Positions 14,271 to 22,597 are shown, numbered from the stretch's first letter. The stretch: 33,259 nt of DNA from Alphaproteobacteria bacterium (GCA_026990035.1 JALSIM010000003.1:1-33259), one strand, 5' to 3'. Notes: generated by a model not told the origin, from the letters alone. Translations and numbers: made by a program.

Positions 14271-16763
14271 TCAGGGGGTCGGGCGGAGCACGCTTTCCAT
14301 CAGCAGCACGGTGTAGGGCTGCCAGGGCGAGAGCAGCCAGCGCAGGATCAGCCGCCCCTCGCTGTCGATCTCGGTGTAGCGCTCCAGCACGTAGGGACCG
14401 TAGAGCTCGCCCTCGCCGGGCCCCTGATGGGCGATGGTGCCGTCGTTGATGTAGCGCCCCCGGGCGGGACCGCGGCCGTAGTCCTTCTCCGGATCGAACA
14501 GGGTCAGAGGCGCGCTCCAGGGCCCCCAGGGCGCCGTCGCCACCCGCATGCGGATGGTCTTCTGCCGCCAGTTGTAGGTCGCGACCCAGAGTTCGAGGGC
14601 GCGGTTGTAGTGGATCAGGGGTTCCCCGAAGCCCCAGGCGTGCATCGCCCGCCGCTCGGGCGGCAGTCCCGGGCCGTGATCGATGGCGAAGATCGCGACC
14701 GCATCCTTCTCGCGGGAGGACCAGGAAAGGCGGAGCTCGCCGGCCGGATCGCCGGTGAACCCGGAGAGAAAGCGGGTCGCCTCGCAGTCCCCCTGACGCA
14801 GCGCGCTCAGGGGCATCGCCGCCAGATAGACGTCGTCGTGATCGTGATCGCCGCTGCCGAACACCAGCACCCAGGGGCCGGCACCGGAAAGGCCCGGGGG
14901 CGCCTCGGCCAGGCCCTCGACGGCGATGTCGATGAAACGGCTGCGACCGAAGTCGCAGAGCTTCTCGAAGGAGCGGCCGTCGTCCCGCGAACGGGTGAGG
15001 ATCGAGGCGCTGGCGGAATCGACCGCGAACCAGGCGAAGATGGTCGCACTCTCGTCATCGCCGATGCCCGCCACCGGCACGTTCAGGGTGCCGAGATCGA
15101 CACAGTCGCCGATGCCCTCGTCCGGACAGGAAATCCGCGGATTGCGATAGCCGCGCCCGCTCTCGGGATCGGTCAGGAGGTTCAGCTCGAAATCGCCCAC
15201 CCGGCGGGCGTTCGTCCAGCCGATGGCATCGTCGTGACGTGCATCCCAGCCGGGCGCCTCGGGATCGGAATCGCCGAACAGCAGCCACAGCCTGCCCTTG
15301 TATTCGAAGGGGGCGCCGAGATCCGTGTAGGCGAGACCGAAGCGTGTTTCGGTGCGCTGGCGGGTCGATTTCAGGGTCTCGAAGTCGATGTCGCCGATGA
15401 TCTGTTCGCGCTTGCGGGTGGAAAGGAGCTCGAGCGGCGGCGCGAAGCCCGTTCCCGGGGCGCCGACGGTGGCCGATCCGCCGCCTCCGCCACCGGTGGT
15501 GCCGCCGCCCCCGCCGCTGCCGTTCCGGGTGAAGACCAGCCGGCCGAGATTGAGATTGTAGCCGACCTCGCCGCCGCCGGCGGCGGTGAACCAGACATCG
15601 TTCTCGCCGCTGCCCTTGGGCACCAGGCTGGCGATGAAGCCGGCGGGGAACAGACCCACCTGCCGCCAGGGTCCCCAGGGAGCCGGCGCCTCGAACAGGG
15701 CACCCGCCGGATAGGGATCGTCGGTGGCGAGCCCGAGATCGCTTCCCTTGGCGATGCCGACGAAGCCCGAAAGAAAGATGTAGCGCCCGATGCCCGGGTG
15801 GTACATCGCCGAGCCCTGGGCGAGGCTCGACAGCCCGTCGAGCGGTCGCGCTTCATCGGGGTTGCGCTTCCATCTCGGCTCCCCGCCCTCCGTGCCGGCG
15901 AAGTAGCGCCAGGCATCGTAATCGACGACCGGATCCCGGCCGCCGGAGAAATCGAGCTTCACGCGGGCGAGATGGATGCGGTTGGGGCGGGGATCGGGGG
16001 CAACCTCCTCCCCCATGGCGAGGGCGTAGAGATAGCCGTCGCCGAAATCGCCGTAGGCTTCGTCGCGCTGGATGAACATCATCACCCGGAAGGGACTGTC
16101 GCCGCCCCAGGGCGAATCCGGCGCGATCTCCCAGTTCTCGCCGCCGTCCCGGGAGCGGGCGAGGTAGCCGTAGGTCGGCACGCCCGGCGGGAAATGCATC
16201 TGCGCGTAGAGGTTCGCGCCGATGGCGATGATGCTCGAGGGTTTGTCGCTCCGTTCGTAGATCGCGAGGTCGCCGTAGGGCACATGGCGCGCGCGGACGC
16301 ACTGGTCGCGGCCGGAGCAGTCGGCGAATTCGGGCGGATCGCCGTCGAGGACCAGCAATCCGGCCGGGGTGTAGAGGCACTGGCGCAGACAGGAGGCGCA
16401 GGAGAAGACCTCGCAGTACTCGTTGTCCGGATCGCGGGGGAGAAAGCAGCCCGGCCGCACCTCCTCCTGAAGATCGTCGAACTCGTCGGGCTCCCCGAGG
16501 AGCAGCGTCGGCAGGCAGTTCTTCATGCCGGTACCGTCGCCGAACATGGCATAGAGCCGCCCGTCCCCGGCCCGGGTCATGGTCCAGATGTCGCCCACAT
16601 AGGGATAGCGGATGTAGGGCGTTTCCAGGCGAACGCCGGAGATGGCGCAGCCCGGACAGGGTGGCGGCGGGGCTACCGTCGGCTCCTGTGCGTTCGCCCC
16701 GTCGCCGGCGCATCCGCCGAGAAGCAGCAGGAACAGGGCGGAAAGCGGGAAACGCCAGCGCAT
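14271..16763 (-). CDS. Secreted lipoprotein with two DUF4185-like domains
   Basis: An 830-residue lipoprotein: MRWRFPLSALFLLLLGGC has a hydrophobic core and lipobox L-G-G-C18. The first domain (about 40-410) carries PYVGDIWTMTRAGDGRLYAM and FGDGTG, typical of the DUF4185 beta-propeller-like domain related to glycoside hydrolase folds. The second (about 445-830) repeats the layout (GRLWLLFGDSD, RSRDDGRSFE, WGFGEPLIHYN, APWGPWSAP). A Gly/Ser/Thr linker (414-434) joins them. Domain 1 has about ten Cys (C36, C39, C83, C106, C117, C122, C125, C129, C149, C155), suggesting disulfides or a metal site. The gene begins 8 nt after the stop of the glycosidase gene, so the pair is probably one transcript. 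A glycan-binding or glycan-cleaving role is inferred from this context. Confidence 0.75.
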   Translation of the reverse strand: MRWRFPLSALFLLLLGGCAGDGANAQEPTVAPPPPCPGCAISGVRLETPYIRYPYVGDIWTMTRAGDGRLYAMFGDGTGMKNCLPTLLLGEPDEFDDLQEEVRPGCFLPRDPDNEYCEVFSCASCLRQCLYTPAGLLVLDGDPPEFADCSGRDQCVRARHVPYGDLAIYERSDKPSSIIAIGANLYAQMHFPPGVPTYGYLARSRDGGENWEIAPDSPWGGDSPFRVMMFIQRDEAYGDFGDGYLYALAMGEEVAPDPRPNRIHLARVKLDFSGGRDPVVDYDAWRYFAGTEGGEPRWKRNPDEARPLDGLSSLAQGSAMYHPGIGRYIFLSGFVGIAKGSDLGLATDDPYPAGALFEAPAPWGPWRQVGLFPAGFIASLVPKGSGENDVWFTAAGGGEVGYNLNLGRLVFTRNGSGGGGGTTGGGGGGSATVGAPGTGFAPPLELLSTRKREQIIGDIDFETLKSTRQRTETRFGLAYTDLGAPFEYKGRLWLLFGDSDPEAPGWDARHDDAIGWTNARRVGDFELNLLTDPESGRGYRNPRISCPDEGIGDCVDLGTLNVPVAGIGDDESATIFAWFAVDSASASILTRSRDDGRSFEKLCDFGRSRFIDIAVEGLAEAPPGLSGAGPWVLVFGSGDHDHDDVYLAAMPLSALRQGDCEATRFLSGFTGDPAGELRLSWSSREKDAVAIFAIDHGPGLPPERRAMHAWGFGEPLIHYNRALELWVATYNWRQKTIRMRVATAPWGPWSAPLTLFDPEKDYGRGPARGRYINDGTIAHQGPGEGELYGPYVLERYTEIDSEGRLILRWLLSPWQPYTVLLMESVLRPTP

Positions 16764-16771
16764 GGCCGACC

Positions 16772-19714
16772 TCACGGACGTTCGAGCCGATAGGTGTGGA
16801 AGGGTTCGGTGACGAGCCGGCCGGAAACATCCAGCCGGGTTCCGGTGGTGACGTCGAGGACGCGGTTCCGCCCTTCGGTCGGGAGCTCGAAGCGGGCGAA
16901 GGCGAAGACGGCGACGGCATCGCTGTCGTCGCGCGTCCAGGACACGCCCAGCCACTCCTCGCCGCGACCGATCAGACGGCGCCGCTGCACGAGATCGCGC
17001 ACCGCCGCGTGATCCCGGTTGGCACGGGCCACCGCCCGCCGCGTGGACTCGTCGAGCTGCTCCAGGAACGCCAGGATGTTCGTGGAAACCGCACCGCCGG
17101 AGGCGAGGGCACGGTAATAGCTGCCGGCCTCGACGACGGTATCGGCGACGTAGCGGTAGAGGCCGTATTCCCTCCCGCGGATCTCCTCGAAGGCACGGCG
17201 TGCGAGAGGCGCCTCCTCGGGATCCGCGAGCAGTTCGCCGCCGAAGCCGCCGCCGGAGATGCCGAAGGGGCCGACACCTTCGAGGAGGATGGTCGAGAGG
17301 CCGGCGCGGCGCCAGGCTTTCTGAAGGGCGATCGCACGCGAAAGGGAGGGCTCGGGGGCCGGAGTGCGGGCATCGGCATAGACGCCGAAGGTCAGCCAGG
17401 AATCGACGTGGAACCCGGCGAAGGGCACGGCACGCGCGAGCCGGGCGGCGGCCCCGGCCGCGTAGTCGAACCAGCCGCTCTCCATGGCGGTGCCCGTGAT
17501 GTCGCCGTAATCGGCGTCCTCCGGCCGGCCGTCGATGCGCCAGCGCAACCAGTCGGGATGCGCGACCAGGAGCGGCGAGGAGTTGGAAAGATGGCCGGGG
17601 GTGGTCCAGAGGAGGAGGTCGATTCCCCGTTTGCCCGCCGCTTCGGCCAGGCGCCGCAGCCCGTCGCGCCCGCCGAGAGCGGGCTCGGGGACCAGCCGCC
17701 AGGGGGCGTTGGCGGAGCCAAAGCTGCCGCTGCCCGGCAGATACTCGGCCTCGTCGTGCCCCCAGTCGCTCTCCCAAGGGCCGTCGATCAGGAACCAGGG
17801 GAACCGGTAGGTCTCGAGGACGTCGAGCGCCTCGCCCGCGAGTTCGGCGAAATAGTTCGCTCCGGCCGCGCCCGCCGCCCGTGGCTCGAAACCGTGACTG
17901 GACCACAGGATGGGGCGGATTTCGCTGCGCCCGAGCCCGAGATCCTCGCGCCAGCCGGCGGCCAGGGCCTCGTAGAGATCGGTCCAGCGGTCGAGGGCGG
18001 CCCATTTGTCGGCGACGGGAGCCGGATCCGACAGCCAGAGCCGCCAGGGGGTCAGGCGGGTTCCGTCTTCGCCGGCGGCGAGCGGAATGCTCGCTTCGAT
18101 GCGCAGGCGTCCCGCCTCCTCTGCCACCGCCACCCGCGCCGCCACCGCCCGGTCGAAGGTGGCGATCCGCGTGCCCTGCGGCCCGGTCTGGAAGTGGAAC
18201 GGCTGGCTGTCGGCGAAATACCAGCTCCGCGGCAGGGAGAAGAGGGTCTCGAAATCGGTTCGCCGCTCGATCCAGCGCCCCCAGAGTTGCTGGAAGTTCC
18301 AGGCTCCGGCCTCGGCCACCGCCGCCTCCACCACCCGCAGGCCGACGGCACCGGGGATGCCGGCGGTCCGGAGCTGCCAGGCGAGGCCACGATGGCGCCT
18401 TCCGTCGAGTTCCTCGGTGAGGGAGGCGAGGGCGAGGGCGAGACGTTCCCCCCGCGCCCCGGCGAAACGCAACACCACCTCGCCGTCGGCGACCTCGGTG
18501 CCGAGATAGCGATAGGCGGAAAGCGGCCGGATGTGCAGGCGGCGCCCCCCGCGTCGCGGCCAGACCATGTCCCCGGCCTCGCGCTCCCGGAGGTAGGCCT
18601 TCCAGTCGGACACGCCCCCCACCTCGCCCGGCTCCAGGACTTCGAGGGCCATCGCCCCGCCGTCGAGCGCTCGCGGCAGGGCATCCACCAGCGCCCGGTC
18701 GCCGACGAAGATCCTCCGGATGCCGATGACGCCACCATTGGCGTTGCGGGCGAGCTCGATCCCGGCGCGGTCGGGGAACAGCACGCGGATCCGATCCTCC
18801 CGCTCGACCACGCTCGGGCTGGATTCCGGGAAGCGGAAATCGGCGGCACCTGTATCGGCCTGCACGGGGCGAACTCCTTCCAACAGGATCGCACGCTTCG
18901 TCGAGCGGCTGGCGCTGCGCAGGGCAACGGCGTCCGGCCCCTGCAGAACGGGCAGCAGATCCTCGGCCACGAGTTCCGCCGAGACATGGAGTTCCCGGAG
19001 CGCACCTTCGGGACTGCGCAACCGCAGCCAAATCGCTCTGGCGCCGCGCAGGGAGGTCGGGAGTTCGGCCGTCACGCTCGTCTCGTCCACCGGCTCCGGC
19101 GAGCGCCAGACGGTCTGCCAGCGTGCACCATCGGCGGAAAAGGCGATCTCGAGCCCGCTGCCGAGATCGCCGACGCGGGTGGCGGCACTGCCGTCGGCGG
19201 AGGTGAGACGCAGGGACCGGACCTGTCGGCGGAAGTCGAACCGCCAGACCAGATCGCCGCTCCACAATACGGCATCGGCTTCCCGGACGTGCAGCAGAGC
19301 GTTCAGACCGTCCCGGCGGGCCTCCTCGAGCAGTTCCGGGACTGCCGCCGCGTTCGCCGGATCGAGGAGGTCGATCTCGTCGGGATCATCGACCGGAGTG
19401 AGCCAGGAATTGCGCAGCCGCCCACCGAGGAGGCCGGCATAGCCGAAGAGGGCGGTGCCGTCCCCCCGCAGGCGCAGGGACGCACCCGCCGGCAGGCGTC
19501 CGACCAGCAGCAGCCGGTCGAGACGCGGCTCGTCCAAGGCCTCGCGGGCGAGGATCCCGAAAAGGCGATCGCCGTTTTCGGGGCGCACCGCGGCGACCTC
19601 GACCGGCAGGGAGACTTCGCGCCAGCTTTCCGCCTTCCGGTCCTGTTCGGCGACCGCGGCTGTGCCGAGCAGCAGGGCCACCGAAACGACCACCCGGCCG
19701 AGACGGTTTCGCAT
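16772..19714 (-). CDS. Secreted glycoside hydrolase-like protein (GH36/GH-D clan-like barrel)
   Basis: A 980-residue exported protein. MRNRLGRVVVSVALLLGT, then AAVA before EQD, is a signal peptide. An N-terminal segment (about 150-210, with GLEIAFSADGARWQTVW) looks like an F5/8-type carbohydrate-binding domain. From about residue 600 the sequence reads as a TIM barrel of the GH27/31/36 type: FPWFLIDGPWESDWG, LAEAAGKRGIDLLLWTTPG, SPLLVAHPDWLRWRIDG, and VPFAGFHVDSWLTFG, where D771 is the best nucleophile candidate. The long middle region is unassigned. I start at ATG 19714, since the ATG at 19762 falls inside the promoter -10 region. The lipoprotein gene follows 8 nt later. A secreted alpha-glycosidase or alpha-galactosidase-like activity is plausible, but no specific substrate can be given. 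Confidence 0.7.
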   Translation of the reverse strand: MRNRLGRVVVSVALLLGTAAVAEQDRKAESWREVSLPVEVAAVRPENGDRLFGILAREALDEPRLDRLLLVGRLPAGASLRLRGDGTALFGYAGLLGGRLRNSWLTPVDDPDEIDLLDPANAAAVPELLEEARRDGLNALLHVREADAVLWSGDLVWRFDFRRQVRSLRLTSADGSAATRVGDLGSGLEIAFSADGARWQTVWRSPEPVDETSVTAELPTSLRGARAIWLRLRSPEGALRELHVSAELVAEDLLPVLQGPDAVALRSASRSTKRAILLEGVRPVQADTGAADFRFPESSPSVVEREDRIRVLFPDRAGIELARNANGGVIGIRRIFVGDRALVDALPRALDGGAMALEVLEPGEVGGVSDWKAYLREREAGDMVWPRRGGRRLHIRPLSAYRYLGTEVADGEVVLRFAGARGERLALALASLTEELDGRRHRGLAWQLRTAGIPGAVGLRVVEAAVAEAGAWNFQQLWGRWIERRTDFETLFSLPRSWYFADSQPFHFQTGPQGTRIATFDRAVAARVAVAEEAGRLRIEASIPLAAGEDGTRLTPWRLWLSDPAPVADKWAALDRWTDLYEALAAGWREDLGLGRSEIRPILWSSHGFEPRAAGAAGANYFAELAGEALDVLETYRFPWFLIDGPWESDWGHDEAEYLPGSGSFGSANAPWRLVPEPALGGRDGLRRLAEAAGKRGIDLLLWTTPGHLSNSSPLLVAHPDWLRWRIDGRPEDADYGDITGTAMESGWFDYAAGAAARLARAVPFAGFHVDSWLTFGVYADARTPAPEPSLSRAIALQKAWRRAGLSTILLEGVGPFGISGGGFGGELLADPEEAPLARRAFEEIRGREYGLYRYVADTVVEAGSYYRALASGGAVSTNILAFLEQLDESTRRAVARANRDHAAVRDLVQRRRLIGRGEEWLGVSWTRDDSDAVAVFAFARFELPTEGRNRVLDVTTGTRLDVSGRLVTEPFHTYRLERP

Positions 19715-19756
19715 CGGTTCCGTTTCCGTCCTGGGACGACCCGGGCACGCATCGCG

Positions 19757-19792
19757 CCGCATTCAACATAACGGAATGCGGAAATATGTCAA
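19757..19792 (-). promoter_or_regulatory. Promoter with 8-bp inverted repeat operator for the glycosidase/lipoprotein unit
   Basis: On the minus strand a consensus -35 TTGACA (19792-19787) is followed after 16 bp by TATGTT (19770-19765). Overlaying this is a perfect inverted repeat, CCGCATTC (19757-19764) and GAATGCGG (19774-19781), with a 9-bp spacer that holds most of the -10. The arrangement is what a dimeric repressor operator would look like. It also fixes the coding start at 19714, leaving a leader of roughly 40 nt. Confidence 0.6.
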
Positions 19793-19849
19793 AGTCGGGG
19801 TCCGGGGCGCCGGCCGGAGCCCGGGTCGCCGCCCGCGGACAGGAAGGAG

Positions 19850-19879
19850 TTGTCGGCCGCCGGGCCGGCTTGGTAATGC
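19850..19879 (+). promoter_or_regulatory. Putative promoter of the response-regulator operon
   Basis: TTGTCG (19850-19855) and TAATGC (19874-19879) are 18 bp apart, and the -10 is preceded by TGG (an extended -10, TGn). A transcript from here would have a leader of about 40 nt before the response-regulator ATG at 19928. Only a motif match. Confidence 0.35.
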
Positions 19880-19927
19880 TTCGGAACGTCCCGATCCCGA
19901 TCCGGGCAGCGGACAAGGAGGTGGGAA

Positions 19928-20299
19928 ATGGGCAAGCGCGTGCTGGTGGTCGACGACGAGCCCAACATCGTTCTCTCGCTGGAGTTCCTGATGAAGAAGG
20001 CGGGCTTCGAAGTCGAGGTCGCGCGCAACGGACAGGAGGCGCTGGCGGCCATCGCCCGCCGTCCGCCGGACGTTCTGCTGCTCGACGTGATGATGCCGGA
20101 GATGGACGGTTTCGAGGTCTGCGAGCGGCTCCGGGCCGATCCCCGTGGGCGGGCGACCAAGGTGGTCATGCTCACCGCCCGGGGACGCGACAGCGAGCGC
20201 CAGCGGGGCCTCGCCCTCGGCGCCGACGCCTATGTCACCAAGCCCTTCTCGACCCGGGATCTGGTGGCGCGGGTGAAGGCCATGCTGGAAGAGGGCTGA
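19928..20299 (+). CDS. Stand-alone receiver-domain response regulator
   Basis: A 123-residue CheY-like receiver with no output domain. The phosphorylation pocket is intact: acidic pair D9-D10 (VVDDEP), phospho-acceptor D53 (LLLDVMMPEMDGFEV), T83 (VVMLTARG) and K105 (YVTKPF). A strong AAGGAGGT ribosome site just before the ATG at 19928 fixes the start. It must act by protein-protein contact, not DNA binding. It is first in an operon with a PAS/pseudo-kinase/exonuclease protein, a small membrane protein and a symporter-type histidine kinase; that kinase (H681) is the obvious phosphodonor. The exonuclease protein is only 8 nt downstream, so it could be the effector controlled by this receiver (inference). 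Confidence 0.94.
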   Translation: MGKRVLVVDDEPNIVLSLEFLMKKAGFEVEVARNGQEALAAIARRPPDVLLLDVMMPEMDGFEVCERLRADPRGRATKVVMLTARGRDSERQRGLALGADAYVTKPFSTRDLVARVKAMLEEG

Positions 20300-20307
20300 G
20301 CCGCGGG

Positions 20308-22401
20308 ATGAGCGGCCCCCGGGGTCTTCTCTGGTCGTTCCTGCTCGCTCTCGGCGGGATCGCGGCCCTGCTCGCCTGGGGGGCGGCGCAGCGGCTGTTC
20401 GCGGTCGATCCCGCGGCCGCCCGTCTGCTGGGGGCGGTCGGTCTCGCCGCGCTGCCGCTGGCGGTGCTGTTCGGGCGGCTGCTCGAGGACCGCTTCCTGC
20501 GGCCGCCGCGGACCCTCGCGAGGGCGCTCGAGCTGCGTCTCGAAGGCCGGGAAGGGGACAGCCTCCCGGCGGCCGCGGATTCCCTTCTCGCGCCGTTGCT
20601 GCCGCCGCTGCACCAGCTTCTCGCCCGTCTCGGCGAGCTCGAGGGACGGCTCGAAGGGGAGCGGGCCGAGGCGACTCGGGCCCTGGAGCGGGAACGCCGG
20701 CGGCTCGCCGCGATCCTCCGCGATCTCGCCGAAGGGCTGCTGTGCTGCGGGGCCGACGGGCGGATCCAGCTCTACAACGACGCCGCCCGCGAGATCCTGG
20801 GCGCGCCGCCCGGCCTCGGCCTCGGCCGGCCCTACCATCTGGTACTCGACCGGCTGGCCCTCGACCATCACTGGCGGCTCCTGCGGGACGCCGCCGGGGC
20901 GGGGGCGGAAGGGGCGCCGGTCAGCCGGCCCTTTCTGTGCTCGACCACCGACGGGGCGCGGATCCTCCGCTGTCGCCTGAGTCTGCTCCAGGGCGAAGCG
21001 GCCGCGCCGGCCGGTTTCGTGCTGGTCTTCGAGGATGTCTCGCGACGGCTCGCCGGAACCGATGCCGAACGCTTTCTCGAGGAGATGGGATACGCCTGGC
21101 GCGGCCCGCTCGCGAGCCTCCGGGCGGCCGCGGAAATCCTAGCGGAGGCGCCGGATCGGGAGCGGGCCGGCTTCCTCCACGTCATCGAGGAGGAAACGGC
21201 GCGGCTGGAGGAGATCCTGACCGGGCTGTCCGAGCGGGCGCGGCAGTTCGTGATCGCCCAGTGGCCGCTCTCCGACCTCGCCCTCGCGGATCTCCTGCTC
21301 CTGCTGCGCGAACGTCTGGGCGAGCGGGATCTTCCCTTCGACCTGGTCGATCGCACCGGCGAGGTCTGGTGCAGCGGCGACAGTTTCCTCCTCGGCCAGT
21401 GCCTGCTCACCTTCCTCGAAGCGCTCGCCCGCGATTTCCGCGTCCTGCGCGGCGAGCTGGCGGCGACGGCCGGCGAGGAGGCGGTGGCGCTCGAGCTCCG
21501 CTGGCAGGGGGCCACGCCCGATCGCGAATGGTTCCGGGCCTGGCTCGACGGACCGCTGTTCGGCCACCGGGGGCAGTTCACGCCGCGCGAGATCCTCCTC
21601 CGCCACGGCGCCCGGCCCTGGCTCGTCCCGGGCGAGGGCGGCGGCCGTCTCCATCTCGACCTGCCGCCGGCCACCGGCCTGCATCCCGTCGCCCGTCGTC
21701 CGGCCCTGCCCCCCCGACCCGAGTTCTACGATTTCGACCTGCCGCTGCCGGAAGAGGAGCTCACGGATCTCCTCGACCGGCCGCTTTCCCGGCTGGTTTT
21801 CGTCGCCTTCGACCTCGAGACCACCGGCCTCGATCCGGACCACGACGAGATCGTCCAGATCGGGGCGGTGCGCATCCTCGGCGACCGCCTCCTGCGCGGC
21901 GAGATCTTCGATCAGCTCGTCGATCCGGAGCGGCCGATCCCGGCCACCTCGACCCGGTTCCACGGCATCACCGATTCCATGGTCGAGGACGCACCGCCGC
22001 CGGCGATCGCCCTGGCGCGCTTCAAGACCTTCGTCGGCGAAGCCACACTGGTGGCGCACAACGCCGCCTTCGATCTCGCCTTCCTGCGGCGGAAGGAGGA
22101 GGTCGCCGGCGTGCGGTTCGACAATCCGGTGCTGGATACGCTGCTGCTTTCGGCACTGCTCGATCCGGAGATCGGGGATCACAGCCTCGACGCGGCGGCG
22201 GCCCGGCACGGAATCACGGTGCGGGCGCGACACACCGCCCTCGGTGATGCGGTGGCCACCGCCGAGCTGTTCCTGGCTCTGGTTCCGCGGCTGCGGCGGC
22301 GGGGCATCGAAAGTCTCGGCGAGGCGCTGGCCGCCTGCCGGCGCGAGGCACGGCGGCGCCAGCGGATCGTCGGCGCCGGTGCCGGCACGGGCGATGAATA
22401 A
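20308..22401 (+). CDS. Membrane PAS / pseudo-histidine-kinase / DnaQ-type 3'-5' exonuclease fusion
   Basis: A 697-residue multidomain protein. Two membrane segments (about 7-27 and 38-57) are followed by a coiled linker, then a PAS domain (about 133-250: LRDLAEGLLCCGADGRIQLYNDAAREILG). After that comes a kinase-like dimerisation segment (about 255-315). In this segment the usual S-H-E-L-R-T-P-L reads G-Y-A-W-R-G-P-L, so the phospho-acceptor His is Tyr262. The ATPase-like region (about 340-455) lacks the N-box Asn and the G-boxes. The C-terminus (about 495-660) is a complete DEDDh exonuclease: FDLETTGL (D502, E504), HNAAFDL (D589), and HTALGD (H642, D647). The protein could sense a signal and control nuclease activity without phosphotransfer. 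The start, ATG 20308, is 8 nt after the receiver gene's stop. Similar exonuclease genes near CrbS-type kinases exist in other bacteria, as I recall. Confidence 0.88.
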   Translation: MSGPRGLLWSFLLALGGIAALLAWGAAQRLFAVDPAAARLLGAVGLAALPLAVLFGRLLEDRFLRPPRTLARALELRLEGREGDSLPAAADSLLAPLLPPLHQLLARLGELEGRLEGERAEATRALERERRRLAAILRDLAEGLLCCGADGRIQLYNDAAREILGAPPGLGLGRPYHLVLDRLALDHHWRLLRDAAGAGAEGAPVSRPFLCSTTDGARILRCRLSLLQGEAAAPAGFVLVFEDVSRRLAGTDAERFLEEMGYAWRGPLASLRAAAEILAEAPDRERAGFLHVIEEETARLEEILTGLSERARQFVIAQWPLSDLALADLLLLLRERLGERDLPFDLVDRTGEVWCSGDSFLLGQCLLTFLEALARDFRVLRGELAATAGEEAVALELRWQGATPDREWFRAWLDGPLFGHRGQFTPREILLRHGARPWLVPGEGGGRLHLDLPPATGLHPVARRPALPPRPEFYDFDLPLPEEELTDLLDRPLSRLVFVAFDLETTGLDPDHDEIVQIGAVRILGDRLLRGEIFDQLVDPERPIPATSTRFHGITDSMVEDAPPPAIALARFKTFVGEATLVAHNAAFDLAFLRRKEEVAGVRFDNPVLDTLLLSALLDPEIGDHSLDAAAARHGITVRARHTALGDAVATAELFLALVPRLRRRGIESLGEALAACRREARRRQRIVGAGAGTGDE

Positions 22402-22597
22402 CGGCCGCGAACGGATCCTCCTGGTGCTGGCGGTGCTCGCCGGCCTCGCCTTCGGCTATCCGGTGCTGGTGGTGATCGACGTCCTGACCCTCTGCTGCGT
22501 TCCGGCCCTCCTCCCGCTCTATCTGTTCCTGGTCTGGGCGGTGGTCATCGGTCTCGCCGCGGCGCTGGTGGTCCGGCGCGGGGAGAAAGGGCGATGA
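22394..22597 (+). CDS. Small two-helix membrane protein in the symporter-kinase operon
   Basis: A 67-residue protein starting at ATG 22394, 8 nt before the end of the exonuclease gene, and ending in an ATGA overlap with the symporter-kinase start. The sequence has two hydrophobic segments, ILLVLAVLAGLAFGYPVLVV and a second (LPLYLFLVWAVVIGLAAALVV) with a basic tail (RRGEKGR). Small membrane proteins next to sodium/solute symporter genes are common (for example DUF485 or DUF4212-type partners); this one resembles neither closely enough to name. The tight overlaps on both sides support real, coupled translation. Likely role: a partner of the symporter domain. Function unknown. Confidence 0.75.
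   Translation: MNNGRERILLVLAVLAGLAFGYPVLVVIDVLTLCCVPALLPLYLFLVWAVVIGLAAALVVRRGEKGR

Noticed and set aside
14172-16793. An 873-codon plus-strand frame opposite the lipoprotein gene
   Set aside because: No motif or ribosome site; the opposite strand encodes a lipoprotein with a clear signal and domain repeats.
14271-19265. A single 1664-residue protein reading through lipoprotein and upstream region
   Set aside because: The extra N-terminal part is an off-frame reading of the glycosidase gene; the true start at 16763 has a lipoprotein signal peptide.
16661-19771. A 1036-codon open frame opposite the glycosidase gene
   Set aside because: Composition-driven antisense frame; no motif, and it runs through the start region of the real gene on the other strand.
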